Assembly: GCA_963663525.2 (NCBI GenBank)
Contig: CAXXHC010000001.1
Location: 2,418,001-2,482,000, forward strand
DNA length: 64,000 bases
Reading direction: 5' to 3'
Source of the DNA: G963663525 sp963663525
GTDB lineage: Bacteria > Myxococcota_A > SURF-8 > G963663525
Position 1 is the stretch's first letter, and every line of letters begins with the position of its first letter. This document shows positions 16,931-25,488 of this stretch, piece after piece. A model generated the notes under the pieces. It searched no databases and was not told the DNA's origin. It saw only the letters and a list, made by a program, of their open reading frames with translations. The position numbers and the translations under genes are program-made.

Positions 16931-18324
16931 CAGTCGTTCTCCACGGGATGCACCGACGCCGGAATCGTATCCGCGCCGCATCCTTCTCCAAGGTGCCGTT
17001 TTTCCAGGGCTTCCAGCATTTCATCGGTGAGCAGGTGTTCCAATTCGTCGGCGTCGCGGTCCACGTGATCGGGTGCGATGGACGCCTGTTCGACGAGGAA
17101 TATTTCCCACAGGCGATGCCGCCGGACGACTTCCGCCGCCTTTTCCCGGCCCGTGGGTGTCAAATACCACGCTTCGCTTTCCTTCCGGCGAATCTCCCCG
17201 GCGAGTCGCGCCCGAAAAAGCAACAGGCGGATCGTCCACGCACTCCAGCTTCGGCAGCCGAGCAGACGATCCACGGACACGCCCTTTTCGGGGGCGGCGG
17301 TTTCGCTCTCTTCGATTTCGAAGAACGCGCGAAGCAGATGCTGTCGGGAGATTTCCAGCGTCGCGGCGCTGCGTTTCCAGAGACGGGCAAGCACGCCTTT
17401 GCGTGGAGCCAGCATGGCCGACACGAGAAACAGCGCCGATCCCGCCAGCACGATCACCGCCCCGGCGGGAAGGTCGTCGTACCGTGAACTTAGCCAGCTT
17501 CCCGTGAAACCGGTCAACAAGCCGATGCCCCCGGACAGCAGCACCGTAACGCGAAGGTTGTCGCTCCAGAAACGCGCGGAAACCGCAGGGAGAATCAGCA
17601 ATGCGGCCATGAGTACGACGCCCACGGCGGGCAAACCGATCACGGTCGTGACCACGACGAGCCCCATCATGGCGGCATCGAGCGCCAAAGCCGGGAATCC
17701 CTGGACCGAGGCGAAGGAGCCGTCGAAGCTAACTAGCTTGAATTCCTTGAAAAACAGCGCTATGAACAGAGTTACGTTGGCCGCCACCAGCGAAATCGAA
17801 AGCAAGTCCCGCCCGATCATCCCCGCCGTCTTGCCCAGCAGAAAAGAGTCCAGCCCGGCCTGGCGTCCGGTGGGATCGTCCTGCACGATGCCCGAAAGCA
17901 TCAGTCCCAGTCCGAACAGGACGCTCAGCACGATGCCGATGGCGGCATCCGCCTTGACGCGCGTGTTTTTCCGCAGCCACGAAATCGACAGGCTGCCGAA
18001 TAGTCCGAACGCCGCCGCCCCCGCCATCATCGCCGGAAAATTGCGCTCTCCCAGGATAAGGTAGGCCAGCGCCAGCCCTGGAAGAGCCGAATGGGCTACC
18101 GCGTCGCCGACGAGAGAACGGCGGCGTAACACCGCGAAAACACCGATGGTTCCGGCGGAAAGTCCCAGAATCGAGGTGCCCATCAGGACGATGAACGTGT
18201 TGTACGGCGCACCGATCGCGGCGGCAAGGCGTTCGAGCAGACCTTGGAAGGTATCCACTCCGATGAGGGCGATAACCACCCCTTGAACGGCCAGAATCAC
18301 GATGGCGACGAGCAACGGCTTCAT
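16930..18324 (-). CDS. Mn/Fe/Zn ABC transporter permease fused to DtxR-like domain (first permease)
   Basis: A 464-residue paralogue of the following permease. Its ABC-3 core contains LRRRSLVGDAVAHSALPGLA and FKEFKLVSFDGSFA. After about residue 310 comes the same fused module: an HTH-like stretch, then RRHRLWEIFLVEQ and DADELEHLLTDEML. His and Glu-His ligand positions of MntR/DtxR are kept, but the DPHGKPI-like end is replaced by a His-containing tail (CGADTIPASVHPVEND). The gene starts one base after the ATPase stop codon. The two permeases probably form a heterodimeric channel. The fused domains could sense cytoplasmic metal and gate transport, or act on DNA (inference). Confidence 0.88.
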   Translation of the reverse strand: MKPLLVAIVILAVQGVVIALIGVDTFQGLLERLAAAIGAPYNTFIVLMGTSILGLSAGTIGVFAVLRRRSLVGDAVAHSALPGLALAYLILGERNFPAMMAGAAAFGLFGSLSISWLRKNTRVKADAAIGIVLSVLFGLGLMLSGIVQDDPTGRQAGLDSFLLGKTAGMIGRDLLSISLVAANVTLFIALFFKEFKLVSFDGSFASVQGFPALALDAAMMGLVVVTTVIGLPAVGVVLMAALLILPAVSARFWSDNLRVTVLLSGGIGLLTGFTGSWLSSRYDDLPAGAVIVLAGSALFLVSAMLAPRKGVLARLWKRSAATLEISRQHLLRAFFEIEESETAAPEKGVSVDRLLGCRSWSAWTIRLLLFRARLAGEIRRKESEAWYLTPTGREKAAEVVRRHRLWEIFLVEQASIAPDHVDRDADELEHLLTDEMLEALEKRHLGEGCGADTIPASVHPVEND

Positions 18325-18325
18325 C

Positions 18326-19132
18326 TCATTTCCTCGCCTGCCGCATGGCTTCCGCCGCCTGATCGAGCACCGACAGGCGGCCTCCGTAGGTCTTTTGCAG
18401 GTTTTCCTCGGTGAACGTGGTCGAAACCGGTCCGTGGGCCACCACCCGCATATTCAACAAGATCAAATGATCGAAATATTCCTTTACCGTCTGCAAAGTG
18501 TGGTGCACGACGACCACCGTCTTGCCGCTGTCCCGCAGGGCGTGCAGCATGGTTAAAATGGCCTGTTCCGTGGCGGCGTCCACGCCCGCGAAAGGTTCGT
18601 CCATAAAATACAGTTTGGCGTCTTGAGCCAGGGCGCGCGCCAGAAACACCCGCTGCTGCTGCCCGCCGGAAAGCTGGCTGATCTGCCTTTTGGCGAAATC
18701 GGCCATCGCGACTTTTTCCAGGCAGTCCATCGCGATTTCACGGTCTTTGCGACCGGGACGCTTGAACCATCCCACGTGTCCGTAACGTCCCATCAGCACG
18801 ACTTCCTCGACGCTGATCGGAAAATCCCAGTCCACCGATTCCCGCTGCGGCACGTAGCCGACGAGCGCCCGTTGCTCTTTGTAGGGTTTGCCGAAAATTT
18901 CCACTTTGCCGCTGGCGCGCGGGACGAGATCGAGCACCGCCTTCATCATCGTGCTTTTTCCCGCTCCGTTTGGTCCCAATACCGCGATGAGATTGTTTTC
19001 GGGCACGGTGAGGTCAATGTCCCACAGCACGGGTTTTTGATGGTAGGCGACGGTCATGTCGTGGATTTCGAGAGGGGGGATGGTCTGAGATTCCACGGAA
19101 ATGCCGCCCTCGGTACTGTTGTCAGAAAGCAT
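18326..19132 (-). CDS. Metal ABC transporter ATP-binding protein
   Basis: A 268-residue ATPase of the ZnuC/MntB/SitB group that powers the two permeases. Walker A is GPNGAGKST, the signature is LSGGQQQR, Walker B is LYFMDEPF, and the switch His is VVVHHTLQ. The family-typical VGYVPQRESVDWDFP appears before the signature. The ATG at 19132 follows GGGGAAACG; the first 20 residues (Ser/Glu/Thr-rich) are an extension relative to the usual start. It lies 11 bases after the binding-protein gene and one base before the permease. Confidence 0.95.
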   Translation of the reverse strand: MLSDNSTEGGISVESQTIPPLEIHDMTVAYHQKPVLWDIDLTVPENNLIAVLGPNGAGKSTMMKAVLDLVPRASGKVEIFGKPYKEQRALVGYVPQRESVDWDFPISVEEVVLMGRYGHVGWFKRPGRKDREIAMDCLEKVAMADFAKRQISQLSGGQQQRVFLARALAQDAKLYFMDEPFAGVDAATEQAILTMLHALRDSGKTVVVVHHTLQTVKEYFDHLILLNMRVVAHGPVSTTFTEENLQKTYGGRLSVLDQAAEAMRQARK

Positions 19133-19143
19133 CGTTTCCCCTG

Positions 19144-20103
19144 TTATTTCAATGCGTTGACGATGGTATCGACGTTGTGCCGGACCATGCCGATGTACGT
19201 ACCTCCGGGCGTGTCCGCCGCGCCCATCGCATCGGAGAACAACTCGCCACCGATGGCCAGTTCATGGCCCTTGGCGCGGCAGCCCTCGACCAGCGCTTCC
19301 ACGTTTTTCTGCGACACGCTGGACTCGACGAACACCGCTTTGATCTTCTTGTCCACGATGAGTGACACCATACGGTTGATGTCTTTCACGCCGGCTTCGT
19401 CCTCGGTGCTGATGCCCTGCACGCCCATGACGTCGATATCGTAGGCGTCGCCGAAGTAGCCGAAGGCGTCGTGGGCGGTAATCAGCACCCGACGCTCTTT
19501 GGCAATCGAGGCGATGCGCCGATGGGTCCATTCGTGCAACTGCTTCATTTCCTTCAACAATTTCTCGGCGTTGGTGCGATATTCCGCCTTGTGGGACGGG
19601 TCTTTTTCGGCGAGCACGTCGCGGATTTTCTCGGCGGCGAACATCCACAACTCCACGTTGAACCATACGTGGGGATCGTGTCCGCCCGCCACCGGTTCGC
19701 GCAATTTTTCGCGGGGGATGTCCCCGGCCACCGCCGTCACGGTTTTCTTGCGGGCCATTTTGTCGAGCACGTCCCCCAGTTTGCCTTCCAGGTGCAAGCC
19801 ATTATAAAAGATCACGTCGGCCTTACTGAGCGCACGAATGTCTTTTTCACGGGCTTTGTACAGGTGGGGATCGGTGCCCGGTCCCATCAGGGCATCCACC
19901 GTGGCGTGCTCCCCGGCGATGCGGCGGGCGAGGTCGGCGATCATCCCCACGGTGGCCACGACACGCAGTTTTTCGGGCTTGGTTTCGGCCACTTTTTTGG
20001 GGGCTGGCGTCGGTTTCGCCTCCTCTTGCGAGCTTTTCTCGCATCCTTGCATCATCCAAAACAGCGCGAACGCGACAAGCAGAAGAGTTTTCGCGATTTT
20101 CAT
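19144..20103 (-). CDS. Metal-binding lipoprotein of the ABC transporter (Mn-type ligands)
   Basis: A 319-residue cluster A-I solute-binding protein. The start ATG at 20103 follows GGAGA, and MKIAKTLLLVAFALFWMMQGC gives a lipoprotein signal. Four ligand positions can be read in order: His in GTDPHLYK, His in HDPHVWFN, Glu in VFVESSVSQ and Asp in GELFSDAMG. The set His-His-Glu-Asp is that of Mn/Fe binders such as PsaA and MntC rather than the three-His set of ZnuA, so manganese or iron is favoured. No His-rich charged loop is visible. The start at 20139 is rejected because it lacks a signal peptide start and ribosome site. Confidence 0.92.
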   Translation of the reverse strand: MKIAKTLLLVAFALFWMMQGCEKSSQEEAKPTPAPKKVAETKPEKLRVVATVGMIADLARRIAGEHATVDALMGPGTDPHLYKAREKDIRALSKADVIFYNGLHLEGKLGDVLDKMARKKTVTAVAGDIPREKLREPVAGGHDPHVWFNVELWMFAAEKIRDVLAEKDPSHKAEYRTNAEKLLKEMKQLHEWTHRRIASIAKERRVLITAHDAFGYFGDAYDIDVMGVQGISTEDEAGVKDINRMVSLIVDKKIKAVFVESSVSQKNVEALVEGCRAKGHELAIGGELFSDAMGAADTPGGTYIGMVRHNVDTIVNALK

Positions 20104-20140
20104 GGTTTCTCCGATTGCAACGAGCTTTCCAAGGTTCATG

Positions 20141-21061
20141 TTACGTTCCAGGGGTTTCGTCGGTATTTTCCGTTTTCGTGGATTCTCGAATCATTTCGAG
20201 ATGTTGCGCCAGTGCTTCAATCAACTCCCCACAGCCGCCTTCTCGAAGATAGCCGCTGTGATCGGGGAGATTTTCGAAGGTTTTTCCTGTGATCTTGGCA
20301 CATTTGAATTCGAACTCGGAGTGTTTCAGGAAGTGCTCGATCACTTCGTTGGCCCGCGTCTGAAACTCCTTGGAATCCCACAGGTTTTTTCCCTGTTCCT
20401 TATCCGGGTCAAGGACTTCGAGGTGATTCAGCGCCAATATCCATAGGGCGGTTCCCAACGCTCCGCAGCCTCCGCCGCTCAATCCGATTCCCCCCGCGTA
20501 TCCTGCCAGCATCGCGGCGTGCCGGTCGCTCATTCCCATCCTGCGGGCCAGCATAGAGGCGCAACTCACTGGCTCGTCCGGTGCTTCGGGCGGTTCGGTG
20601 GCGAGAGATTCTTCAATACTTTCAAAGGCTTCCGAGGCATAGCGCGATGCGAGCTTGAAACAGGTGATGGGTCCGCCTTTGGCCATGTAAAGAAACATCT
20701 GCCATTTCGATTTCCACTCCGTGTTCGTGATGTCGGCGCAGTCGATCGTCCCCGTGCGTGCATGGAAGGTTTCGACCAGCTTTTGCGTGGCGGCGAGAGC
20801 GGCGGCTTCGGCCCGAGATCCCGGATCGGTGCGACGAGACGCCTCCGCGCCAGCCGCCAGCGTGGCTCCCCAGAGCATCCCGCACTGGTAGCCCCGCTGC
20901 ATGATGCCGCCTGCGTATATCGATGCCGCATGTTCCTCCGGCAGCGCGGGAACTCCGTAGGTGCGGTCGAGCACGTGCATGAGCGTTTCCGAGCAAGCTC
21001 CGACTTTTAAAAAGGTTTTTACCGTGTTCCACGGTGCGACGTGGTGTGTTTTTGGGTCCAT
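20141..21061 (-). CDS. C_GCAxxG_C_C-family-like protein, duplicated
   Basis: A 306-residue Cys-rich protein, first gene of the metal transporter cluster. It seems to be two copies of the C_GCAxxG_C_C fold. The first half has GACSETL, GYQCGMLWGATLAAG and TIDCADIT. The second has VSCASMLARR, GLSGGGCGALGTALW, KCAKITGKTF and GGCGELIEAL. The family is of unknown, possibly redox or metal-related, function. The ATG at 21061 has AAGGA upstream; the frame could start at 21100 without support. The metal-binding lipoprotein gene starts 37 bases after its stop, so the two are probably co-transcribed. Confidence 0.6.
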   Translation of the reverse strand: MDPKTHHVAPWNTVKTFLKVGACSETLMHVLDRTYGVPALPEEHAASIYAGGIMQRGYQCGMLWGATLAAGAEASRRTDPGSRAEAAALAATQKLVETFHARTGTIDCADITNTEWKSKWQMFLYMAKGGPITCFKLASRYASEAFESIEESLATEPPEAPDEPVSCASMLARRMGMSDRHAAMLAGYAGGIGLSGGGCGALGTALWILALNHLEVLDPDKEQGKNLWDSKEFQTRANEVIEHFLKHSEFEFKCAKITGKTFENLPDHSGYLREGGCGELIEALAQHLEMIRESTKTENTDETPGT

Positions 21062-21417
21062 TGATTTTCCTTGTCCCTCCTTTGGCTTGATGGATCGCAC
21101 ATTATGCAGTCGAACCGTGTGAATCCGTAACGTAATACATTAAGATGGGTTTGCTTCGTGAAATTTCAAGAAAATGGTTGCCACATTGCGCCCAAAGATG
21201 CAAAAGGATGCAGGATTGCTTCGTGGCGAATCGCTCGCCGGGCGGCGCGTCGGAATGGATTCCGAAACGCCTCGTCGAGAAGCTTTCACGGTCCGTGACA
21301 CCCCGAATTTTCATGGTTTTTCGTTTTTTCCTTGCTATTCGTTCGCGGATCGTTAGATTTATAGCGCTTTTGAAACCGATACTCGTACACGCCGAGTATT
21401 GCACATGGAGACGAACG
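21062..21417. other. Divergent promoter region
   Basis: The 356 bases between the divergent metal cluster and rpmE contain a candidate rpmE promoter near the right end. No operator for the metal cluster was recognised, and there is no small gene or repeat. Confidence 0.4.
21332..21359 (+). promoter_or_regulatory. Candidate promoter of rpmE
   Basis: TTGCTA (21332-21337), a 16-base spacer and TAGATT (21354-21359) lie 59 bases before the rpmE ATG. The match is moderate. Confidence 0.35.
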
Positions 21418-21654
21418 ATGAAACAAGGAATTCACCCCCAGTACACCAAAGCCACCATCACCTGTGCCTGCGGCGCTTCCTACGAAACGAAAAGCACCTC
21501 GGGCGACTACACGATCGACATCTGTTCCGCCTGCCATCCGTTTTTCACCGGCAAACAGAAACTGGTGGATAGCGAAGGCCGCGTAGACCGCTTCAACAAG
21601 CGATTCGGCGGAACCTCGCTCGAAGATCGCTTCCAGGGCAAAAAGAAAAAATGA
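21418..21654 (+). CDS. rpmE: 50S ribosomal protein L31 (zinc form)
   Basis: A 78-residue ribosomal protein beginning MKQGIHPQYTKATITCACG. The zinc-type Cys pairs (CAC in ITCACG, and CSAC) and the family signature CHPFFTGKQK are present, followed by DSEGRVDRFNKRF and a basic tail. GGAG precedes the ATG at 21418; the long upstream frame is not coding. Its stop overlaps the next start (ATGA), so it is coupled to the DUF1385 gene. The order rpmE-DUF1385-prfA is widely conserved. Confidence 0.96.
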   Translation: MKQGIHPQYTKATITCACGASYETKSTSGDYTIDICSACHPFFTGKQKLVDSEGRVDRFNKRFGGTSLEDRFQGKKKK

Positions 21655-22703
21655 AGCCACAACACAACGTCGGGGGACAGGCGATCATCGAAGGCATCAT
21701 GATGCGTTCGCCGCACTCGCTGGCGATTGCCATCCGACGCGCTTCCGGGGAGATCGTCGTTACCGAACGTCCCTGGGAGGCCATCTGGAGCCGTTTGAAA
21801 TTCCTGCGCCTGCCCTTTATCCGGGGATCGGTCGTGCTGATCGAGGCACTGGTCAACGGCATCCAGGCTCTTTATTTCAGCGCGCACCACGCCATGCTCG
21901 ACGAAGAAGAGCGCCTGCGCCGTGAAGAGAACGGCGAGGAAGGTGCGGAACCCGAAACCCCGCTCAACCCCGACGAACTCGACGACAAAGACGGCGCGGT
22001 GTCCCGTTGGGCCCTGTACGGCACCATCGTGCTTTCGCTGGGACTGGGATTTGCGCTGTTCAAGGGACTGCCGCACCTGTTGACCACGTTTGTGGGTCTG
22101 CAAACCGATCAGGTGCTGTTTCATGTGATCGACGGACTCATCAAGATTACGCTGTTCATCGGCTATATTCTGCTTGTGGCGCGATTGCCGGACATGCGTC
22201 GGGTCTTCCAATACCACGGAGCCGAGCATAAGTCGATCTACGCCTACGAGAACGGCGAGGATCTCACCGTGGAAAATGCCAGGAAATACACGACCTTACA
22301 TCCCCGATGCGGGACGAGTTTCATCCTCATCGTGCTGCTGAGTTCGATCTTCATTTTCATGGTCGTGTTCCCGTTTCTGCCGCGTTTTCATCCGCACTGG
22401 TTCGTCAACGCGCTGTTGCAGGTGGCCGTTAAACTCCCGCTGATGTTGCCCATCGCCGGGCTGGCCTACGAGTTTCAGCGGTTTTCGTCCCGGCACATGG
22501 ATCACTGGCTGATTCGGCTGGCCACGAAACCGGGCCTTTGGATGCAACTGATTACCACGAAAGAGCCGGACGATTCGCAGCTTGAAATCGCCCTGGTCGC
22601 TTTGCGCAAAGCGCTGTGGCGGGAGTCGGTCGGCGTGGACGAGTTGTACGACAAAGAACGGAAAATCGAAGTTTACCGCAATCTGGCGGAAACAGGCTTT
22701 TAA
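21651..22703 (+). CDS. DUF1385 membrane protein
   Basis: A 350-residue multi-pass membrane protein of the DUF1385 (YqhQ) family. It begins HNVGGQAIIEGIMMRSP, the family opening. An acidic loop (DEEERLRREENGEEG) precedes hydrophobic segments (LYGTIVLSLGLGFALF, LIKITLFIGYILLVAR, ILIVLLSSIFIFMVVF). The conserved FQYHGAEHKSIYAYENGE and HPRCGTSF motifs lie in the middle. Function is not established. It overlaps rpmE by four bases and is followed by prfA after 36 bases. Confidence 0.93.
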   Translation: MKPQHNVGGQAIIEGIMMRSPHSLAIAIRRASGEIVVTERPWEAIWSRLKFLRLPFIRGSVVLIEALVNGIQALYFSAHHAMLDEEERLRREENGEEGAEPETPLNPDELDDKDGAVSRWALYGTIVLSLGLGFALFKGLPHLLTTFVGLQTDQVLFHVIDGLIKITLFIGYILLVARLPDMRRVFQYHGAEHKSIYAYENGEDLTVENARKYTTLHPRCGTSFILIVLLSSIFIFMVVFPFLPRFHPHWFVNALLQVAVKLPLMLPIAGLAYEFQRFSSRHMDHWLIRLATKPGLWMQLITTKEPDDSQLEIALVALRKALWRESVGVDELYDKERKIEVYRNLAETGF

Positions 22704-22739
22704 GCACTCCCCTTCAGAAGAAAAGTTCCCGATAACACC

Positions 22740-23810
22740 ATGTTCGAAAAATTGCAGGAAATCGAAGACCGTTTCGAGGAATTGACCCAAAAGCTGGGAG
22801 ATCCGGACATCGCGACCAATCCCGACGTCTTCCGGGTCATCAACAAGGAACGTAGCGACCTAGAAGAATTGGTGGAAAAATGGAGGGAATACAAGGAGTT
22901 GGACCGCAAGGCCAAGGATGCCGCCAATCTGCTCGACGATGACGACGAGGACATGCGCCAGTTGGCCAAGGAAGAACTGTCTGAACTTCAGGACGAGAAA
23001 TCCGCCTGTGAAAAGAAGCTCAAGCACCTGCTTTTGCCCAAAGATCCCAACGACGGAAAGAACATTCTGCTCGAAATCCGGGCGGGAACCGGTGGCAACG
23101 AAGCGGCTCTTTTCGCGGGCGACCTGTTTCGCATGTACGGACGCTTTGCCGAAACCAAGCGCTGGAAGGTGGAAACGCTCAGTTCCAGTCCCAACGAAAT
23201 CGGCGGTTTCAAGGAAATCGTGGCGACGATTTCGGGCAAAGACGTCTACTCCCACCTCAAATACGAATCCGGCGTGCATCGCGTTCAGCGGGTGCCGGTG
23301 ACCGAATCCCAGGGACGCATCCACACCTCGGCGGCGACGGTCGCCGTGCTTCCGGAGGCCGAGGACGCCGACATCGAGGTTCGCGACGAAGACCTGCGCA
23401 TCGATGTCTACCGCTCCTCCGGGGCGGGGGGACAGCACGTCAACACCAGTGATTCCGCCGTGCGCATCACCCATCTACCCACCAATCTCGTCGTGACCTG
23501 CCAGGACGAACGGAGCCAGATCAAGAACAAATCCAAGGCGATGAAGATTCTCCGCGCCAAACTCCTAGAGATCGAACAGCAGAAGGTTCAGCAGGAGCAG
23601 GCCGACAACCGAAAGGCGCAGGTCGGTTCCGGCGACCGTTCCGAGCGCGTGCGAACCTACAATTTTCCGCAAGGACGTTTGACGGATCATCGAATCGGGC
23701 TTACACTCTATAAGTTGGATGAAATCGTCGAAGGAAATCTGGAGGATGTGATTATCGCCCTTCGGACCCACTTCCAGGCGGAAGCGTTGAAAGCGGGTTC
23801 GGAAAGCTGA
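22740..23810 (+). CDS. prfA: Peptide chain release factor 1
   Basis: A 356-residue class I release factor that reads UAA and UAG. The codon-recognition tripeptide appears as PVT in RVPVTESQGRIHTS. The catalytic GGQ is in SSGAGGQHVNTSDSAVR. The C-terminal RVRTYNFPQGRLTDHRIG is typical. Length matches E. coli RF1 (360). The ATG at 22740 has only a weak AGAAG-like site. It is likely co-transcribed with rpmE and DUF1385; the prmC methyltransferase often found next is absent here. Confidence 0.96.
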   Translation: MFEKLQEIEDRFEELTQKLGDPDIATNPDVFRVINKERSDLEELVEKWREYKELDRKAKDAANLLDDDDEDMRQLAKEELSELQDEKSACEKKLKHLLLPKDPNDGKNILLEIRAGTGGNEAALFAGDLFRMYGRFAETKRWKVETLSSSPNEIGGFKEIVATISGKDVYSHLKYESGVHRVQRVPVTESQGRIHTSAATVAVLPEAEDADIEVRDEDLRIDVYRSSGAGGQHVNTSDSAVRITHLPTNLVVTCQDERSQIKNKSKAMKILRAKLLEIEQQKVQQEQADNRKAQVGSGDRSERVRTYNFPQGRLTDHRIGLTLYKLDEIVEGNLEDVIIALRTHFQAEALKAGSES

Positions 23811-23867
23811 CGTTCCCCCGGTTTGCCGCACGTTTGGTTGAACTCTTTTCGAAAGTGCGAAAAAACC

Positions 23868-24284
23868 ATGAATCTTGCGGACATCATGACGCGTCGTGTG
23901 GTGACGGTAGAAATGGATGATACACTGGATACCATCCAGAGTATTTTCCATCATGCTCGTTTTCACCATGTAATGGTTCTCGATGAAGAGGGTCATCTGG
24001 CCGGAGTTATTTCCGACCGTGACTTGTTGAAGGCGCTCAGTCCGTTTCTCGATACGCTTTCCGAACGAACAAAAGATGCCGATACGCTGAAGAAAAAAGC
24101 CCATCAGGTAATGTCGAGAGAACCCGTTACCGCCCGTCCTGACACCAAAATCTGCGATGCGGCGAACAAGCTGGTGCGACGAAGTATTTCCTGCTTACCC
24201 GTGATTGACAAACACGACGAAATCGTCGGGATCGTCACCTGGAAGGACATTCTGCGCCGTATCGTTTGCCAGGAACCGGAGTAA
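23868..24284 (+). CDS. Tandem CBS-domain protein
   Basis: A 138-residue protein consisting of two CBS motifs, which usually bind adenosine nucleotides and act as energy sensors. The first runs MNLADIMTRRVVTVEMDDTL to GVISDRDLLKAL; the second begins VMSREPVTARPDT and ends GIVTWKDILRRI. No catalytic or DNA-binding domain is attached. The ATG at 23868 fits the domain start; a TTG at 23823 in frame is an unlikely alternative. The partner is unknown. It is 57 bases after prfA. Confidence 0.88.
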   Translation: MNLADIMTRRVVTVEMDDTLDTIQSIFHHARFHHVMVLDEEGHLAGVISDRDLLKALSPFLDTLSERTKDADTLKKKAHQVMSREPVTARPDTKICDAANKLVRRSISCLPVIDKHDEIVGIVTWKDILRRIVCQEPE

Positions 24285-24308
24285 CCCTCGTTTCAAGGAG
24301 CCTGCGCC

Positions 24309-24812
24309 ATGGGAACCTTCGAAAATCTCGCCCAAAAGGTCAAGAGTACGCGCATCGGCTTTGCGCTTGACGAAACCATGAGCGGCAGCCACGTTTTCGA
24401 GCCGGGATTCGGCCCGGCAGGCGAACATCCTTTCGAATTCCGCCTGACCTGGGGACCGGACAATGTAATTCAGTGGGCGAATCCTCGTTCGAAAACCTTT
24501 TTATCCCAACCTCTCGAAGGAAAAATCACCGCCGGAGGATTGTGCAGGGATTGTCATTGCTACGGAACCCTGACGTTGGACTATTTCCGTTCCCACAAGA
24601 TCATTTATGATTTCGAATTCAGCGTGGACGGCAAGCCGTATCATTTTATTGGGGAAAAAGTGAACATCAAGCCCTGGAATCTTCCCGTATCCCACACCAC
24701 CTGTTTCGGCACGGTCACCGAGATGGATCAGGGGAAGCTGGTGTCGCGTTCCGTGACACATTTCCGTTTCCGCACCACCCTGGGCTTTCTCACGAGTCTG
24801 CGATTCGTCTGA
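24309..24812 (+). CDS. Uncharacterised protein
   Basis: A 167-residue cytoplasmic-looking protein with no signal peptide or membrane segment. It starts after AAGGAGCCTGCGCC. Features include FALDETMSGSH near residue 20, CRDCHCYG near residue 80, and a beta-rich second half with VDGKPYHFIGEKVN and HTTCFGTV. The ETMSG and DGKPYHFIGEK phrases recall a small module that accompanies some GMC-type oxidoreductases in lipid or sterol metabolism, but that comparison is from memory and weak. It follows the CBS gene by 24 bases and may be co-transcribed. Confidence 0.55.
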   Translation: MGTFENLAQKVKSTRIGFALDETMSGSHVFEPGFGPAGEHPFEFRLTWGPDNVIQWANPRSKTFLSQPLEGKITAGGLCRDCHCYGTLTLDYFRSHKIIYDFEFSVDGKPYHFIGEKVNIKPWNLPVSHTTCFGTVTEMDQGKLVSRSVTHFRFRTTLGFLTSLRFV

Positions 24813-25488
24813 GTTCCGAAGGCTGGAAATCTAGAAATCTGCTTACAAAATAACTGCCAGTACAAGAAATTTACAGAAATTTCACTCGATGGTGGAGGTC
24901 TCCCACCTGAATCATTCGTAGCGGGTGGAAATTGAAAAAGTGCATACCCGAAATGGACCCAAAGGGTCCAAGCGCCTCTCCCGCCGGGAGAGGCCGGTGC
25001 TTCAGCACCGGGTGAGGGGAAATTTCGTCTCCCCTCACCCTAACCCTTTCCCCAAGGGAGAGGGGATAAAAGTCTATTGATTTCAGTGTGTTGCCATTGC
25101 CTCTGAAATGTTTCGCACTATTTTAGTTTCCGCCCATCCGGTGCTCGTCGGGTTTCCAATCCGACGGTGTGGAACCTGTCTGGAGGCTTGATCCTACGAA
25201 CGGAAGAGACTTGCTCCAGCGAAGGGCATCCCGGACGAGTACGTTCGTTTCCACCATGCAAAAAAAGAAAGATTTATTTTCAAAGCCAACGGTTTTGGTG
25301 TACATTTTCGGGGCGTTTTGTTTCGGGTGTATTCTCTGATTGGTGGAAAAGCTTTGATCCAGGTTGTTGCGGAGTTGGAATATTCCAAATGATTCCGTTT
25401 GTCCCTTCCGTTTTTCGGTTGAGGTGTGGATGAATTCGTATCTTTTTCCGCCGGTGCAAGGCCGGTAACACGTCAAGGAGGAAATCAC
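24813..25488. other. Intergenic region with MITE-like element
   Basis: The 676 bases before fhs contain the element at 24923-25135 and then a degenerate hairpin series (25140-25215) resembling the GGAGCAAG family. The fhs ribosome site AAGGAGG lies at 25475-25481. CCGGTGCAAGGCCGG (25450-25465) forms a small hairpin. No tetrahydrofolate riboswitch was recognised. Confidence 0.5.
24923..25135. repeat. MITE-like element with terminal inverted repeats
   Basis: GGGTGGAAATTGAAAAAGTG (24923 on) faces CACTATTTTAGTTTCCGCCC (to 25135), matching at about 17 of 22 positions. Between them, a core of about 120 bases (24955-25072) holds three hairpins: GGACCC/GGGTCC, CTCTCCCGCCGGGAGAG and CGGTGCTTCAGCACCG. 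It ends with CCCCTCACCCTAACCC and CCCTTGGGAGAGGG-type text. An inverted copy of the core is at 38985-39100. It encodes nothing, as expected of a non-autonomous mobile element. Confidence 0.75.

Noticed and set aside
24309..24812. Naming the unknown protein after GMC oxidoreductase domains
   Set aside because: Resemblance is from memory and limited to short phrases; kept as uncharacterised.
25440..25488. Possible folate riboswitch before fhs
   Set aside because: Only a short CCGGTGCAAGGCCGG hairpin is visible; no recognisable tetrahydrofolate aptamer core.
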